From the NCBI GenBank assembly GCA_946480785.1, contig CAMLLD010000013.1, positions 1-64,000 on the forward strand: 64,000 nt of DNA, in the 5' to 3' direction. Shown piece after piece: positions 1-8,106 of the stretch. The DNA is from an uncultured Blastocatellia bacterium. GTDB taxonomy: Bacteria; Acidobacteriota; Blastocatellia; Pyrinomonadales; Pyrinomonadaceae. The notes under the pieces were generated by a model. The model was given only the letters and a program-made list of their open reading frames with translations, did no database searches and was not told the origin of the DNA. Made by a program: the position numbers and the translations under genes. Within the stretch, counting starts at the first letter, position 1. Every line of letters starts with the position of its first letter.

Positions 1-43
1 TCAAAAAAACTCTTGACAACGGAGACCGCTTCATAGATGGGCT

Positions 44-100
44 GACATTAGTAAAACGCCTTCGGTGTTCAAATATTTTCGGCGTTCAGTGCGATACCCA
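44..100. repeat. Degenerate GAAGGCGTT-type intergenic repeat
   Basis: The text reads ctgacattagtaaaacgcc, then ttcggtgttc, then ttttcggcgttcag. It matches the palindromic 'AACGCC-TTCGGCGTT' family seen at 3.1-3.5 kb and 20.3-20.75 kb, including the 'gcattagctaacgcc' context of the latter. It lies just past the stop of the VOC gene. The rest of bases 1-103 shows nothing I can support. Confidence 0.5.
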
Positions 101-103
101 CTC

Positions 104-481
104 TTAGACAGGTTGGCCGGAGGCGTGGTTGGAGACGAAGGAGATCGTGTGGCCGGCGGGTTCGCGGACTTTGAAGTATTCGTGATCGCGCGAGAGTGTT
201 TCGATCGGTGTCGGCTCGAGGCCGAGCGAAGCGAACCGTTCGCGAGTCGCATGTAGATCTTCCACCATCAGATCGAACGGCGCGTCGCCGGCGGTAATGC
301 TCGGTTTCGCGATCAGCACGAGATGCGTGCCGCCGCGCAGCTCCAGCACCGCGACCGAGGACCGTTCGACAACTGAACGCAAACCGATCTGGCGCATGAA
401 CGCTGCACTCTCTGCCAGTCGATCGGTTTCCAGCACCACGTGCCCAATCCAAACCGGCGGCCGCAAATCCTCTCCACTCAT
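104..481 (-). CDS. VOC family (glyoxalase/bleomycin-resistance-like) protein
   Basis: A 125-residue cytoplasmic protein with the single beta-alpha-beta-beta-beta module of the vicinal oxygen chelate fold: 'WIGHVVLETDRLAESAAF' at the N-terminus and 'REPAGHTISFVSN' at the C-terminus. VOC proteins bind a divalent metal and act as lyases, dioxygenases or drug-binding proteins; the substrate here cannot be told. I choose the ATG at 481 because AGGAGGTG lies 6-7 bases upstream; a longer reading to 511 would include that ribosome binding site. Identity as VOC is good, function unknown. Confidence 0.85.
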   Translation of the reverse strand: MSGEDLRPPVWIGHVVLETDRLAESAAFMRQIGLRSVVERSSVAVLELRGGTHLVLIAKPSITAGDAPFDLMVEDLHATRERFASLGLEPTPIETLSRDHEYFKVREPAGHTISFVSNHASGQPV

Positions 482-607
482 CTGCACCACCTCCTTCTTC
501 GGGACCAACACCGCGTCTCACTGTCAGCATTTACTTACGCGAGGCGAACCATTATAACGTCACCGCGAATTTCGCTTAATACTGAACACGATCCATTTGA
601 CCAGCCC

Positions 608-1252
608 ATGATCATCACAAGCTCCCACTTACGACTCCTCTTCCTTGCCTGCTGCATCGCATGGCCCAGCGTCGCGCTCGCGCAAACGCAACCGAACCCC
701 CCAGTGAGAACAGTAAAAGGCCAGATGTTGACCTCGACTTCCCTCCCCGCCATTCGCCTCAAGTTTGACAAGCATTTCAAGTACGCCGGCACGCAGAAGT
801 TCATCCTGTACGGACGCTCGCAAGCCGAGCAGTTCTTCTTCATTGACACTGACAAAACCGGACAGATCACGCGCATGTACCTGGTCCAGTTCGAAGGCTA
901 TCTCCCAAATACAAACGCGACTTACGACTACGCCGTCACCGAGACTGTCCCTCTCGGCGGACAAACATACATCGCCAACAGCGACAGCGTTCCAAACGTT
1001 TCAGCGCTGCTCAAACAGGAACCCGAATCAGACGCCGCGCGCGCAGTCACGTTTCTCACGAACAAGGGCTTTCACCTTCCCGAAGCACTGAAGTATCGGC
1101 GCTTCGTGCGTCTCGTCGACGACGCCAAACGCAACGAGTTCATCCTGCTTTATATCGAAGTCGCAAACACAACAACCTCCACCACCAAGCAACAGCCCGA
1201 CAACGACTTCTCAGCCCGCGCTCTCGCAGGCGTCCAGATACTAAACAAATGA
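608..1252 (+). CDS. Secreted protein of unknown function
   Basis: A 214-residue protein starting 'MIITSSHLRLLFLACCIAW' with a clear Sec signal peptide ending near VALAQT. The mature part is rich in beta-type segments (IRLKFDKHFKYAGTQKFILYG, FFIDTDKTGQITRMYLVQFEG) and ends with a Thr/Gln-rich tail. I do not recognise a family. The reading frame is open further upstream, but the ATG at 608 puts the signal peptide at the N-terminus. Its stop overlaps the start of the next gene in an ATGA, so the two are probably translationally coupled. Likely periplasmic or surface-exposed. Confidence 0.75.
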   Translation: MIITSSHLRLLFLACCIAWPSVALAQTQPNPPVRTVKGQMLTSTSLPAIRLKFDKHFKYAGTQKFILYGRSQAEQFFFIDTDKTGQITRMYLVQFEGYLPNTNATYDYAVTETVPLGGQTYIANSDSVPNVSALLKQEPESDAARAVTFLTNKGFHLPEALKYRRFVRLVDDAKRNEFILLYIEVANTTTSTTKQQPDNDFSARALAGVQILNK

Positions 1253-1614
1253 AGACACGACAACTCGTTCCCATGCTATTCGTCGCCGACGTCGAACGCT
1301 CCATCGACTACTACAAACATCTCGGCTTCGAAGTCGACAACACGTTCGCCGCCGACGGCGCAACAAAACCAACCTGGGCGTGGCTCCGCTCAGACGACGC
1401 CCCGCTGATGCTCGCCGCAGCCGATGAATCCATAGACCCAAGCCAACAGCGAGTCCTCTTCTACCTCTACACCGACGACGTACAAACGGCGCACGCGGAG
1501 CTCACAGACAAGGGTCTCAAACCCGGCCCGATCACCACACCCTTCTACGCGCCGCGCGGCGAATTTCAACTAACCGATCCCGATGGTTACGTTTTGATGT
1601 TGACTCACACGTAA
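1249..1614 (+). CDS. VOC family protein (bleomycin-resistance-like)
   Basis: A 121-residue protein with a single VOC module: 'LVPMLFVADVERSIDYYKHLGFEVD' at the start and 'PRGEFQLTDPDGYVLMLTHT' at the end, where the final Glu/Asp-rich beta strand normally supplies a metal ligand. The central 'HAELTDKGLKPGPI' is the helix-turn typical of glyoxalase/dioxygenase-superfamily proteins. Start overlaps the stop of the upstream secreted protein (ATGA), suggesting a two-gene operon. It is not closely similar to the VOC protein at 104-481. Substrate unknown. Confidence 0.85.
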   Translation: MKTRQLVPMLFVADVERSIDYYKHLGFEVDNTFAADGATKPTWAWLRSDDAPLMLAAADESIDPSQQRVLFYLYTDDVQTAHAELTDKGLKPGPITTPFYAPRGEFQLTDPDGYVLMLTHT

Positions 1615-1711
1615 GTCTTGCAAGGTACGTCAGCGCACCGATATTCCAGACCCTCACTGGTACGCTTCCAGCCTTCCCCCTTCTGAAATCAGAATTTTTC
1701 CCGAGGGATCT

Positions 1712-2308
1712 ATGGACAGAAAAACTCGGCTGGCGATCCTTTTGCTTGTGGGGATCGCAGCGTTCATTCCGCAGAAGAATGCTTCGGCGCAAACAAACGG
1801 TTTCACCGGCGCGACGATTACAGGCACCGTTTACTTCGTCGGCGGGCCGCGGCCCGGCCGCTCCATGCCGTTCAGACTGATCGTCGATCGCACCACTACG
1901 CCCGAGGAAGTCAATCAGCTCAACTCCGCGTTGCAATCCGGCGGACAAGACGAACTCATGCGCACGCTCTCGAAGATGAAAGCCGGGCGCATCGAGATCG
2001 GCTCGGGCATCGGCGTGCCGGCGAACGCGATCATGGTCTCGCAAACGGGCGAAGGCCAAACAAAAATCACAGTCCTTTATCAACGTAACGTGCGCTTCGC
2101 CGAACTACGTTACGGCACGCGCTCGACGATGTATCCCTTCGGCTACGCGGAAGTGTACGTCGGCCGTGGCGAAGACCAGGGCATGTTGATACCCGCAGCG
2201 CGTGTTCGTTTGCGCGATGGCAATACGTGGGAAGTTGAAGACTTCGGAGTTTTTCCGGCGAGGCTGATGGGTCTGCGCGTACGCGGCGGCCGCAACTCGG
2301 CGGGATAG
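1712..2308 (+). CDS. Secreted protein of unknown function
   Basis: A 198-residue protein with an N-terminal signal peptide (MDRKTRLAILLLVGIAAF ... ASAQT). The mature part begins with a 'TGTVYFVGGPRPGRSMPFRL' beta segment and ends with 'LIPAARVRLRDGNTWEVEDFGVF' and a basic Gly-rich tail. No family recognised. GAGGG precedes the ATG by about 6 bases. It is followed after 29 bases by a DUF4142 gene with its own good ribosome binding site, so cotranscription is possible. Confidence 0.7.
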   Translation: MDRKTRLAILLLVGIAAFIPQKNASAQTNGFTGATITGTVYFVGGPRPGRSMPFRLIVDRTTTPEEVNQLNSALQSGGQDELMRTLSKMKAGRIEIGSGIGVPANAIMVSQTGEGQTKITVLYQRNVRFAELRYGTRSTMYPFGYAEVYVGRGEDQGMLIPAARVRLRDGNTWEVEDFGVFPARLMGLRVRGGRNSAG

Positions 2309-2337
2309 CAATTTTGAATCAGGCAAGGAGGGTGTCA

Positions 2338-3114
2338 ATGAACAACCGACAGTTAATCAAATCTGCGCACATCTGGTTTCTAACCGTGGTGGTGGCGCTG
2401 GGGCTTCTGGCTGTGGCCGGCAAGGCGGATATCAACTCGAGCGGTCAGAATTCAAACCAGAACAGCAACAGCAACTCCGGCAACATGAACATGCCGCAAA
2501 ACCGGAATGCAAACCGCAGTAATCGCAACTCCGGCGCAACCGGCGAACAGGCCAGCATGGGAAATCTCAACTCTCGCGACCACGACTTCATCATGGACGC
2601 GGCGATGGGCGGCCTGGAGGAAGTGGAACTCGGTCGCATAGCGGCGCAAAAGGGCACGAGTGAAGCGGTGAAGACCTTCGGCCAACGGATGGTGGACGAT
2701 CATTCAAAGGCAAACGAGGAACTGATGACCCTGGCGCAAAGCAAAGGGATCACGTTACCGACAGCGCTCGACGAGAAGCATCAGAAAGAAGTGACGAAGC
2801 TGTCAGCAATGACGGGAGCGGAGTTCGATCGTGCTTACTCGAAACTGATGTTGAGCGATCACAATAAAGACGTTTCCGAGTTCGAGAAGCAAAGCACCAA
2901 AGGCACGGATCCGGACTTGAAAGCTTTTGCGAGTAAAACGCTGCCGACGCTTCAGGAGCACTTGCAGATGGCGCGGACGCTCCCGGGCAACGAGAGTAGC
3001 GGTGGCGGCGCGGGCAACAGCAACAGCGGCGGAAACAGCAACCGGAGTAACCGCAACAGCAATCGCAACAGCAACGGAAACAGTAACAGCAACGGCAACG
3101 ACAATCGCCCATAG
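2338..3114 (+). CDS. DUF4142 domain protein with Asn/Ser-rich ends
   Basis: A 258-residue exported protein. A signal peptide (IWFLTVVVALGLLAVAGKA) is followed by an Asn/Ser-rich linker, then a four-helix DUF4142 region at about residues 80-215: 'DHDFIMDAAMGGLEEVELGR', 'AVKTFGQRMVDDHSKANEEL', 'FDRAYSKLMLSDH', 'LPTLQEHLQMAR'. DUF4142 is a ferritin-like helical bundle found in predicted outer-membrane or periplasmic proteins. The C-terminal 40 residues are a GNSN/RNSN repeat tail. The ATG at 2338 is preceded by AAGGAGGG. Role unknown; often associated with envelope stress. Confidence 0.85.
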   Translation: MNNRQLIKSAHIWFLTVVVALGLLAVAGKADINSSGQNSNQNSNSNSGNMNMPQNRNANRSNRNSGATGEQASMGNLNSRDHDFIMDAAMGGLEEVELGRIAAQKGTSEAVKTFGQRMVDDHSKANEELMTLAQSKGITLPTALDEKHQKEVTKLSAMTGAEFDRAYSKLMLSDHNKDVSEFEKQSTKGTDPDLKAFASKTLPTLQEHLQMARTLPGNESSGGGAGNSNSGGNSNRSNRNSNRNSNGNSNSNGNDNRP

Positions 3115-3181
3115 TTAGATTGTTTGCGGTTCAAAGGTTGATTCTTTGCGGTTCAACGCCGAAGGCGTTCGCTAGTTTCAG

Positions 3182-3204
3182 CCCGGGGTTGTTTCAACCC
3201 CGGG
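3182..3204. repeat. Perfect 10-bp hairpin (REP-like)
   Basis: CCCGGGGTTG and CAACCCCGGG separated by a TTT loop. It is the core of the dispersed palindromic repeat and could also act as a transcription stop for the DUF4142 gene, although no T-run follows. Confidence 0.75.
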
Positions 3205-3301
3205 ACTCAAGAGCTTTAAGTTCCAACGCTGAAGGCGTTGACCAGCACCATGCGTGAGTTGGCCAACGCTTTCAGCGTTGTGTCGTGGGACGATTATGTT
3301 T

Positions 3302-3324
3302 CCCAGGGTTGAGGCAACCCTGGG
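3302..3324. repeat. Perfect 10-bp hairpin (REP-like)
   Basis: CCCAGGGTTG and CAACCCTGGG around an AGG loop. It is a compensated variant of the hairpin at 3182-3204: the changed base pair keeps the stem intact, which suggests selection on structure. Confidence 0.75.
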
Positions 3325-3370
3325 CTTGACATTAGCAAACGCCTTTGGCGTTTGAATCAGTAAACGCGTT

Positions 3371-3476
3371 CCGCGTGCAACCGTTCCGCCTTTCAACCGG
3401 TCCGCGTGCAACCGTTCCGCGTGCAACCGGTCCGCGTCTACCGTTCCGCGTCTACCGTTCCGCGTCTACCGTCCCG
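3371..3476. repeat. 14-15 bp tandem repeat array, about 7 copies
   Basis: Units of the form CCGCGTGCAACCGTT / CCGCGTGCAACCGGT, shortening to CCGCGTCTACCGTT in the last three copies. It sits between the REP-like hairpins and the promoter of the next gene. It appears to have grown from a 'aacgcgttccgcgt' repeat fragment. Confidence 0.75.
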
Positions 3477-3506
3477 CTGTTCAACTTAGCAACAACGTAA
3501 ACGGTC

Positions 3507-3540
3507 GTTTTGATCTAGAGCTGTTGTTTTGATCTAAAAT
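3507..3540 (+). promoter_or_regulatory. Putative promoter with direct repeat, possibly leaderless start
   Basis: GTTTTGATCTA occurs twice (3507-3517 and 3526-3536), 19 bases apart. The second copy runs into TAAAAT (3535-3540), a good -10 box that ends only 6 bases before the ATG at 3547. With no Shine-Dalgarno sequence in between, a leaderless or near-leaderless mRNA is plausible. This is inference from spacing only. Confidence 0.4.
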
Positions 3541-3546
3541 GGGCGC

Positions 3547-4356
3547 ATGTATAGACCGGCGGGCGCGGATCGATCCGTATGGCTCACTGTGGGGAGTTGT
3601 TGTCTGCTCGCGTTGAGTTTTGCTTCGGGATCGCCGGTCCAGGCGTCCGAACCGCCGCAACTGAAGACTGCCTCGACCCATCCGATCCAGTATTACCTCT
3701 CGCTGCCTGAAGGTTGGACCAACACGAAGAAGTGGCCGGTGGTTGTGGTGATCGACAGCGCGGACCGCGAGTTCTTGCAGGCCGCCACGGCATTTGCGCA
3801 GGCGCGCGGGTCACGGCCGTTTATCCTCGTGACGCCCCTCGTCGTGACGAACGGCGGCGCCGGTTTTCGCAGTGTGCCGACTTATCACTACTCAAACGAG
3901 ACGTGGGATCGCATTCAGAACTCCGGCGCGTTCAAGTTCGACATGGATGGTCTCAACGCGATCATGCAGGACCTCGTGAAAGACTACGGCGGTGAGAACA
4001 AGTTTTTCATCACCGGCCTCGAGGCTGCCGGTCACACAGTTTGGGGAGTGCTGTTCAATCATCCGGAAGCAGTGCGCGCGGCTGTGCTCGTTTGTCCCAA
4101 CTACGCCGGACGCTGGGTCGACGAGGCGCACATCTCGAACGCTCCCGAGCGCGCCGATCTGCCGATTCGTAATTTTGTCGGCGCGAACGACACGCTTTGT
4201 GCGCAAGGCAGCCCGATCCACACGCAGATGATGCGAGCCGCGACCATCGCTAACGAGCACGGCTACAAGAACGTCGCGCTCGTGCGCATCGAGGGCAAAG
4301 GCCACGAACGCCTCGCCGCTGAAGTGCTCGATTACTTCGCCTCGCTTTTGAAGTAA
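3547..4356 (+). CDS. Secreted alpha/beta-hydrolase-like protein lacking the usual serine
   Basis: A 269-residue protein with a signal peptide (CCLLALSFASGSPVQASE) followed by an esterase/PHB-depolymerase-like alpha/beta fold: 'YYLSLPEGWTNTKKWPVVVV', 'RPFILVTPLVV', 'KFFITGLEAAGHTVWGVLF', and a C-terminal 'IEGKGHERLAAEVLDYF'. In related hydrolases the nucleophile elbow reads G-x-S-x-G; here it is G-L-E-A-A-G, so Glu occupies the serine position. The C-terminal His is kept. It may be a non-catalytic paralogue or use other chemistry. It stands alone between repeats and the DUF305 gene. Confidence 0.75.
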   Translation: MYRPAGADRSVWLTVGSCCLLALSFASGSPVQASEPPQLKTASTHPIQYYLSLPEGWTNTKKWPVVVVIDSADREFLQAATAFAQARGSRPFILVTPLVVTNGGAGFRSVPTYHYSNETWDRIQNSGAFKFDMDGLNAIMQDLVKDYGGENKFFITGLEAAGHTVWGVLFNHPEAVRAAVLVCPNYAGRWVDEAHISNAPERADLPIRNFVGANDTLCAQGSPIHTQMMRAATIANEHGYKNVALVRIEGKGHERLAAEVLDYFASLLK

Positions 4357-4406
4357 CCGTCCCGGTTTAAAAAATCGGCCCGCTTTGTGATAAGGTTAGG
4401 GCCTCC

Positions 4407-5105
4407 ATGTCAGTAATTGCAGTGGCAGTCTGGCGCAGTGGGCTGTTGACCGCCGGTACTCTCGCACTTTTGTTATCGCTGACAGTCAGCGCCCAGCAAG
4501 CCGAACCTAAAACACCCGTGGTGGTCCAACCCGGCGCGCCGGGCCAACCCACTACCACTCTGCCCTCTTCGACGAGGCCGACCTTAGCTGCCGCAACTGC
4601 TGCGGACGTGCAGTTCATGCAGCACATGATCATCCACCACTCGCAAGCAGTGGAGATGACGGCCCTCATCGAGTCGCATACGCAGAACAAAGCACTTCGA
4701 ACCCTGGGCGAACGCATCAGCAGATCGCAATCAGACGAAATCAAGTTTATGAAACGGTGGCTGACCGCGCGTGGCGAACCGGTGGAGCTGCCCGGCATGT
4801 CGGGAATGGACATGCCGGGTATGAACATGCCCGGTCACCAGATGAGCCATCAGATGATGATGCCCGGAATGCTCACGCCGCAACAGATGGACGCGTTACG
4901 AAAAGCAAAGGACGCGGAGTTCGATCGTCTGTTCCTGACGGGCATGATTCAGCACCACAACGGCGCCTTAACAATGGTGAAGGATTTGTTTGACACGGCC
5001 GGCGCCGGACAAGACGCCGAACTCTTCAACTTCACGACGGAAGTCGACAGCGGCCAACGCGCTGAGATCAGGATCATGCAAAACATGCTTGGCGAAAAAC
5101 ATTGA
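4407..5105 (+). CDS. DUF305 family secreted protein
   Basis: A 232-residue protein with an N-terminal signal peptide (AGTLALLLSLTVSAQQ). It carries the two half-repeats typical of DUF305: 'DVQFMQHMIIHHSQAVEMTALIE' and 'FDRLFLTGMIQHHNGALTMVKDL', each with an HMIxHH / MIxHH metal-binding-like motif, and 'RIMQNML' at the end. Between them is a Met/His-rich linker (PGMSGMDMPGMNMPGHQM) suggestive of copper or silver binding. DUF305 proteins are ferritin-like four-helix bundles, often in metal-handling contexts. The next gene starts 12 bases on, so the two form an operon. Confidence 0.9.
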   Translation: MSVIAVAVWRSGLLTAGTLALLLSLTVSAQQAEPKTPVVVQPGAPGQPTTTLPSSTRPTLAAATAADVQFMQHMIIHHSQAVEMTALIESHTQNKALRTLGERISRSQSDEIKFMKRWLTARGEPVELPGMSGMDMPGMNMPGHQMSHQMMMPGMLTPQQMDALRKAKDAEFDRLFLTGMIQHHNGALTMVKDLFDTAGAGQDAELFNFTTEVDSGQRAEIRIMQNMLGEKH

Positions 5106-5117
5106 GAGGATTAACCG

Positions 5118-7151
5118 ATGAATCGAGTACACGAAATTATCTTCCGTTTCTTAGTGGCTCCCCTTGCTTTGTGCTCGTGCTTCGCAGTCGCGGCACTCGC
5201 GCAAACGCCTTCGCCGTCCCCCGCGCAGCCGGACGCATCGAAAGCGCCTGACAAAGTGGAACAGGCGAACCCGTTTGCGCCTGAACCCGCGCAACCGCTG
5301 CCGCCGGGCATGACCGGTTCGGACACAAACGATCCGCGCGCCAAGTTGACGCCCGGCATGTACGACGCGGGGGAAGCCGCGATGGGCCTGAAGCATATTC
5401 TCTTGGTCAAGAAGCCCGACGCGTTTAACCTCGGCTCGGAGAATCCCGACGATCCGAAGGTGCAGAAGACTCTCGGCCAGATGGGCGCTGCCGCCGACGA
5501 TCTCGCAAAGATGCCGAAGCCGGTGCAGTTGGTCATCGCGCAGCTCTCTTTCGCCAACTCCGATCTCGCGTTTCAGGGCAATCACCTGTTCCAGGGAAAC
5601 TTTTACGGCCTGAACATCTTCGACATCTCCAATCCGGCGAAAGCGAGCTTGTTGACGACGATGGTCTGTCCCGGCGGACAGAACGACGTATCCGTTTACA
5701 AGAACCTGCTCTTCATGTCGGTGGAAATGGCGAACGGCCGTCTGGACTGCGGCACGCAAGGATTTCCGCCCGCGCCGCCGCCGGCGAATGCACAACCGTC
5801 CGCCAGTCGCTTTGGTCCACCGGCCCCGCAGAAAGATCGTTTTCGCGGCGTGCGTATCTTTGATATCTCTGACATAACGAAACCGAAGCAAGTCGCCGCC
5901 GTGCAAACTTGCCGCGGTTCACACACGCACACGCTCGTTACCGATCCCAACGACAAGAACAACATTTACGTCTACGTCTCGGGAACTTCTTTCGTCCGTC
6001 CGGGCGAAGAGCTCGCCGGCTGTTCGGGTGAAGCGCCGGAAAAAGATCCGAACACGTCGCTGTTTCGCATCGACGTGATTCAAGTGCCGTTGGCCCATCC
6101 GCAGGACGCCAAGGTCATTTCGAGTCCGCGACTGTTTTCGGATCCGCAAACCGGCAAAATCAACGCGCTGAGTAACGGCGGCACCCACAGCAAAGAAGGA
6201 ACGGAGAAGCCGTCAGACACCAACCAGTGTCACGACATCACCGTCTACGCCGCGATTGGTCTCGCCGCCGGCGCGTGCTCCGGAAACGGAATCCTGATCG
6301 ACATCAAAGACCCGGCGCATCCGAAACGTCTCGATGCCGTCAACGATCCAAATTACGCCTACTGGCACTCGGCTTCGTTTTCGAATGACGGAAAGAAAGT
6401 CGTGTTCACCGACGAGTGGGGCGGTGGTCTCGGCGCGCGTTGCCGGGCGACCGATCCGAACAAGTGGGGCGCCGACGCGATCTTCCAGTTGCAGAACAAC
6501 AAGCTGAAGTTCGCGAGCTATTACAAGATGCCGGCCGCGCAAGGCGACACCGAAAACTGCGTCGCGCACAACGGGTCGCTCGTGCCGGTGCCGGGCCGCG
6601 ACATCGAAGTGCAAGCGTGGTATCAGGGCGGCATCTCCGTCATGGACTTCACCGATGCGGATCATCCGACAGAGATCGCTTACTTCGATCGTGGTCCAAT
6701 CACGACCGACATGCTCGTGCTCGGCGGCGACTGGTCGGCGTATTGGTACAACGGCCAGATCTACGCTTCCGAGATCGCGCGCGGCCTCGACATCTTCGAG
6801 TTGGAGCCGACGCAGTTTCTGACGCAGAACGAGATCGACGCGGCGAAGACGGTTCACCAAAGCGAGTTGAACGTGCAGAACCAGCAGCAGATCGTGTGGC
6901 CGAAGAACCTCGTCGTCGCGAAGGCTTACGTCGATCAGTTGGAGCGTTCGCAAGCTCTGCCGGCGGAGCAAATCACGAACCTGCGGCAGGCGATCGCAGG
7001 CGCGGAGAGTTCGCACCTGGATGCAAAATCAACGGCTACGCTCAAGAGCCTGGCGATGGCTGTGGCCCAGGGCATCGCCTCGGCGAAGAACCCCGCCGAT
7101 GCGAATCGGATGCAGTCTCTGGCGGCGATTCTGAAACAACCGGCGCTTTAA
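5118..7151 (+). CDS. LVIVD repeat beta-propeller secreted protein
   Basis: A 677-residue protein with a signal peptide (FLVAPLALCSCFAVAALAQT) and a Pro-rich linker. The core contains repeats of the LVIVD type: 'GNFYGLNIFDISNPAKASLL', 'RGVRIFDISDITKPKQVAAV', 'GILIDIKDPAHPKRLDAV', 'GGISVMDFTDADHPTEIAYF', 'RGLDIFELEP'. Such repeats form a beta-propeller on the cell surface or in the periplasm. The last 100 residues are helical (QSELNVQNQQQ ... AILKQPAL) and not part of the propeller. GAGAGGA precedes the ATG. Paired with the DUF305 gene upstream. Ligand unknown. Confidence 0.85.
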   Translation: MNRVHEIIFRFLVAPLALCSCFAVAALAQTPSPSPAQPDASKAPDKVEQANPFAPEPAQPLPPGMTGSDTNDPRAKLTPGMYDAGEAAMGLKHILLVKKPDAFNLGSENPDDPKVQKTLGQMGAAADDLAKMPKPVQLVIAQLSFANSDLAFQGNHLFQGNFYGLNIFDISNPAKASLLTTMVCPGGQNDVSVYKNLLFMSVEMANGRLDCGTQGFPPAPPPANAQPSASRFGPPAPQKDRFRGVRIFDISDITKPKQVAAVQTCRGSHTHTLVTDPNDKNNIYVYVSGTSFVRPGEELAGCSGEAPEKDPNTSLFRIDVIQVPLAHPQDAKVISSPRLFSDPQTGKINALSNGGTHSKEGTEKPSDTNQCHDITVYAAIGLAAGACSGNGILIDIKDPAHPKRLDAVNDPNYAYWHSASFSNDGKKVVFTDEWGGGLGARCRATDPNKWGADAIFQLQNNKLKFASYYKMPAAQGDTENCVAHNGSLVPVPGRDIEVQAWYQGGISVMDFTDADHPTEIAYFDRGPITTDMLVLGGDWSAYWYNGQIYASEIARGLDIFELEPTQFLTQNEIDAAKTVHQSELNVQNQQQIVWPKNLVVAKAYVDQLERSQALPAEQITNLRQAIAGAESSHLDAKSTATLKSLAMAVAQGIASAKNPADANRMQSLAAILKQPAL

Positions 7152-7161
7152 TCCGGGCGCT

Positions 7162-8106
7162 TTACTCTAACGAGCGAACGGGGACGATGTTGACGTCGTG
7201 CAGACGCCAGTCGACCCCGTTCGCTACGTCATAAGCGTTTTTCAGCCGGTTCAAAAGATCGTCTTCATCCTTGGGCACGATAAAAGCCTCGCCCGTCAGC
7301 ACGTCGCCGTCTTCGCGCAAACGCACGCGCGCCGTTTTCACCCAATCGAGCCGCTCGAGTTCGTGCTGCACTTTGTCAGGCGTTTCATCAGGCTTGCCTT
7401 CAACGTCCGACGGCCGCTTGTTCATCAACTGCGCCACGCTGTGCTTTAGATCGGAAAACCCGTCGCGCAGGATCTCGAACGAGATGATCATTGCTGCGAC
7501 CGCGTCGGCCCACCAATAACCGTAAGCGACACCCGTGATGCCGAGCACGCCTGCGATTCCCGAGAGCCAGTCGCCCTTGTTCATGTTCGCGTCAGTCTCC
7601 AGCGCCTTCTGGTGCAGGTCGCGCGCGAGCGGCTGCTTCATTCGGCCGAGAATGAACGGCGGCAGCACGCTATAAACGAGCGCGGCGATCATGATCCAAC
7701 CGAGCCACACGCGCCGGCCGAAGATCATGACCGATTGAATCGTTGGCGGTTCGACCAGCACCAGCGTGGTCAACGAATCGATAAACAGGTAGAGACCGAA
7801 ACCGACGAGCGCGACGGCCGCAGTCAGGAACGCGATCATCACAGCGCGCCGGTAACCGTAAGGAAATTTTTCGTCAGGCGGCCGATCGAAGTAGCGCGTG
7901 CCGACCAGGAAAGCGATCGGCGGGACGAGGCTGAGAACGTCTTCAACCCAGACCGCTTTCATCGCTTCTGAAGATCCCATCGTCAGGCCAATGACGGCGA
8001 TGATCGAAACGAGAAAAGCGATCGTGATCCACTCCAGACGTTTCGCGCGATCGATCGTGTGCTGCTTGTCGTCCGGCAGACGGTAGGGCTTACCTGGAAA
8101 CTTCAT
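7162..8106 (-). CDS. Cation diffusion facilitator (CDF) family transporter
   Basis: A 314-residue inner-membrane protein with about six hydrophobic segments at residues 30-215, followed by a cytoplasmic alpha/beta domain ('LERLDWVKTARVRLREDGDVLTGEAFIVP'). CDF proteins export Zn, Co, Fe or Mn ions in exchange for protons. In the fifth helix region 'ETDANMNKGDWLSG' the two aspartates of the transport site are present with unusual spacing; the second-helix site is 'VEDVLSLVPP', lacking a His. Metal specificity cannot be predicted. Its ATG overlaps the stop of the upstream binding-protein gene (ATGA). Confidence 0.85.
   Translation of the reverse strand: MKFPGKPYRLPDDKQHTIDRAKRLEWITIAFLVSIIAVIGLTMGSSEAMKAVWVEDVLSLVPPIAFLVGTRYFDRPPDEKFPYGYRRAVMIAFLTAAVALVGFGLYLFIDSLTTLVLVEPPTIQSVMIFGRRVWLGWIMIAALVYSVLPPFILGRMKQPLARDLHQKALETDANMNKGDWLSGIAGVLGITGVAYGYWWADAVAAMIISFEILRDGFSDLKHSVAQLMNKRPSDVEGKPDETPDKVQHELERLDWVKTARVRLREDGDVLTGEAFIVPKDEDDLLNRLKNAYDVANGVDWRLHDVNIVPVRSLE

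Larger units (their letters stand above)
3115..3546. repeat. Repeat-rich intergenic region (REP-like hairpins and short tandem repeats)
   Basis: No gene is visible. The stretch holds AACGCCGAAGGCGTT (3155-3169) and CAACGCTGAAGGCGTTG (3224-3240), two long GC-rich hairpins, further 'aacgccttt-ggcgttt' copies near 3340, and a 14-15 bp tandem array. The order palindrome, 'gctagtttcag', CCCGGGG hairpin recurs near 20.35 kb. These look like REP-type mobile palindromic units; no RAYT-type transposase is present in the window. Confidence 0.7.

Noticed and set aside
1..40. TTGACA at 12-17 as a promoter
   Set aside because: No acceptable -10 box at 16-18 bases, and it points into the 3' end of a minus-strand gene.
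3178..3426. 82-residue minus-strand frame over the repeats
   Set aside because: It consists wholly of palindromic repeat sequence and has no ribosome binding site or protein-like composition.
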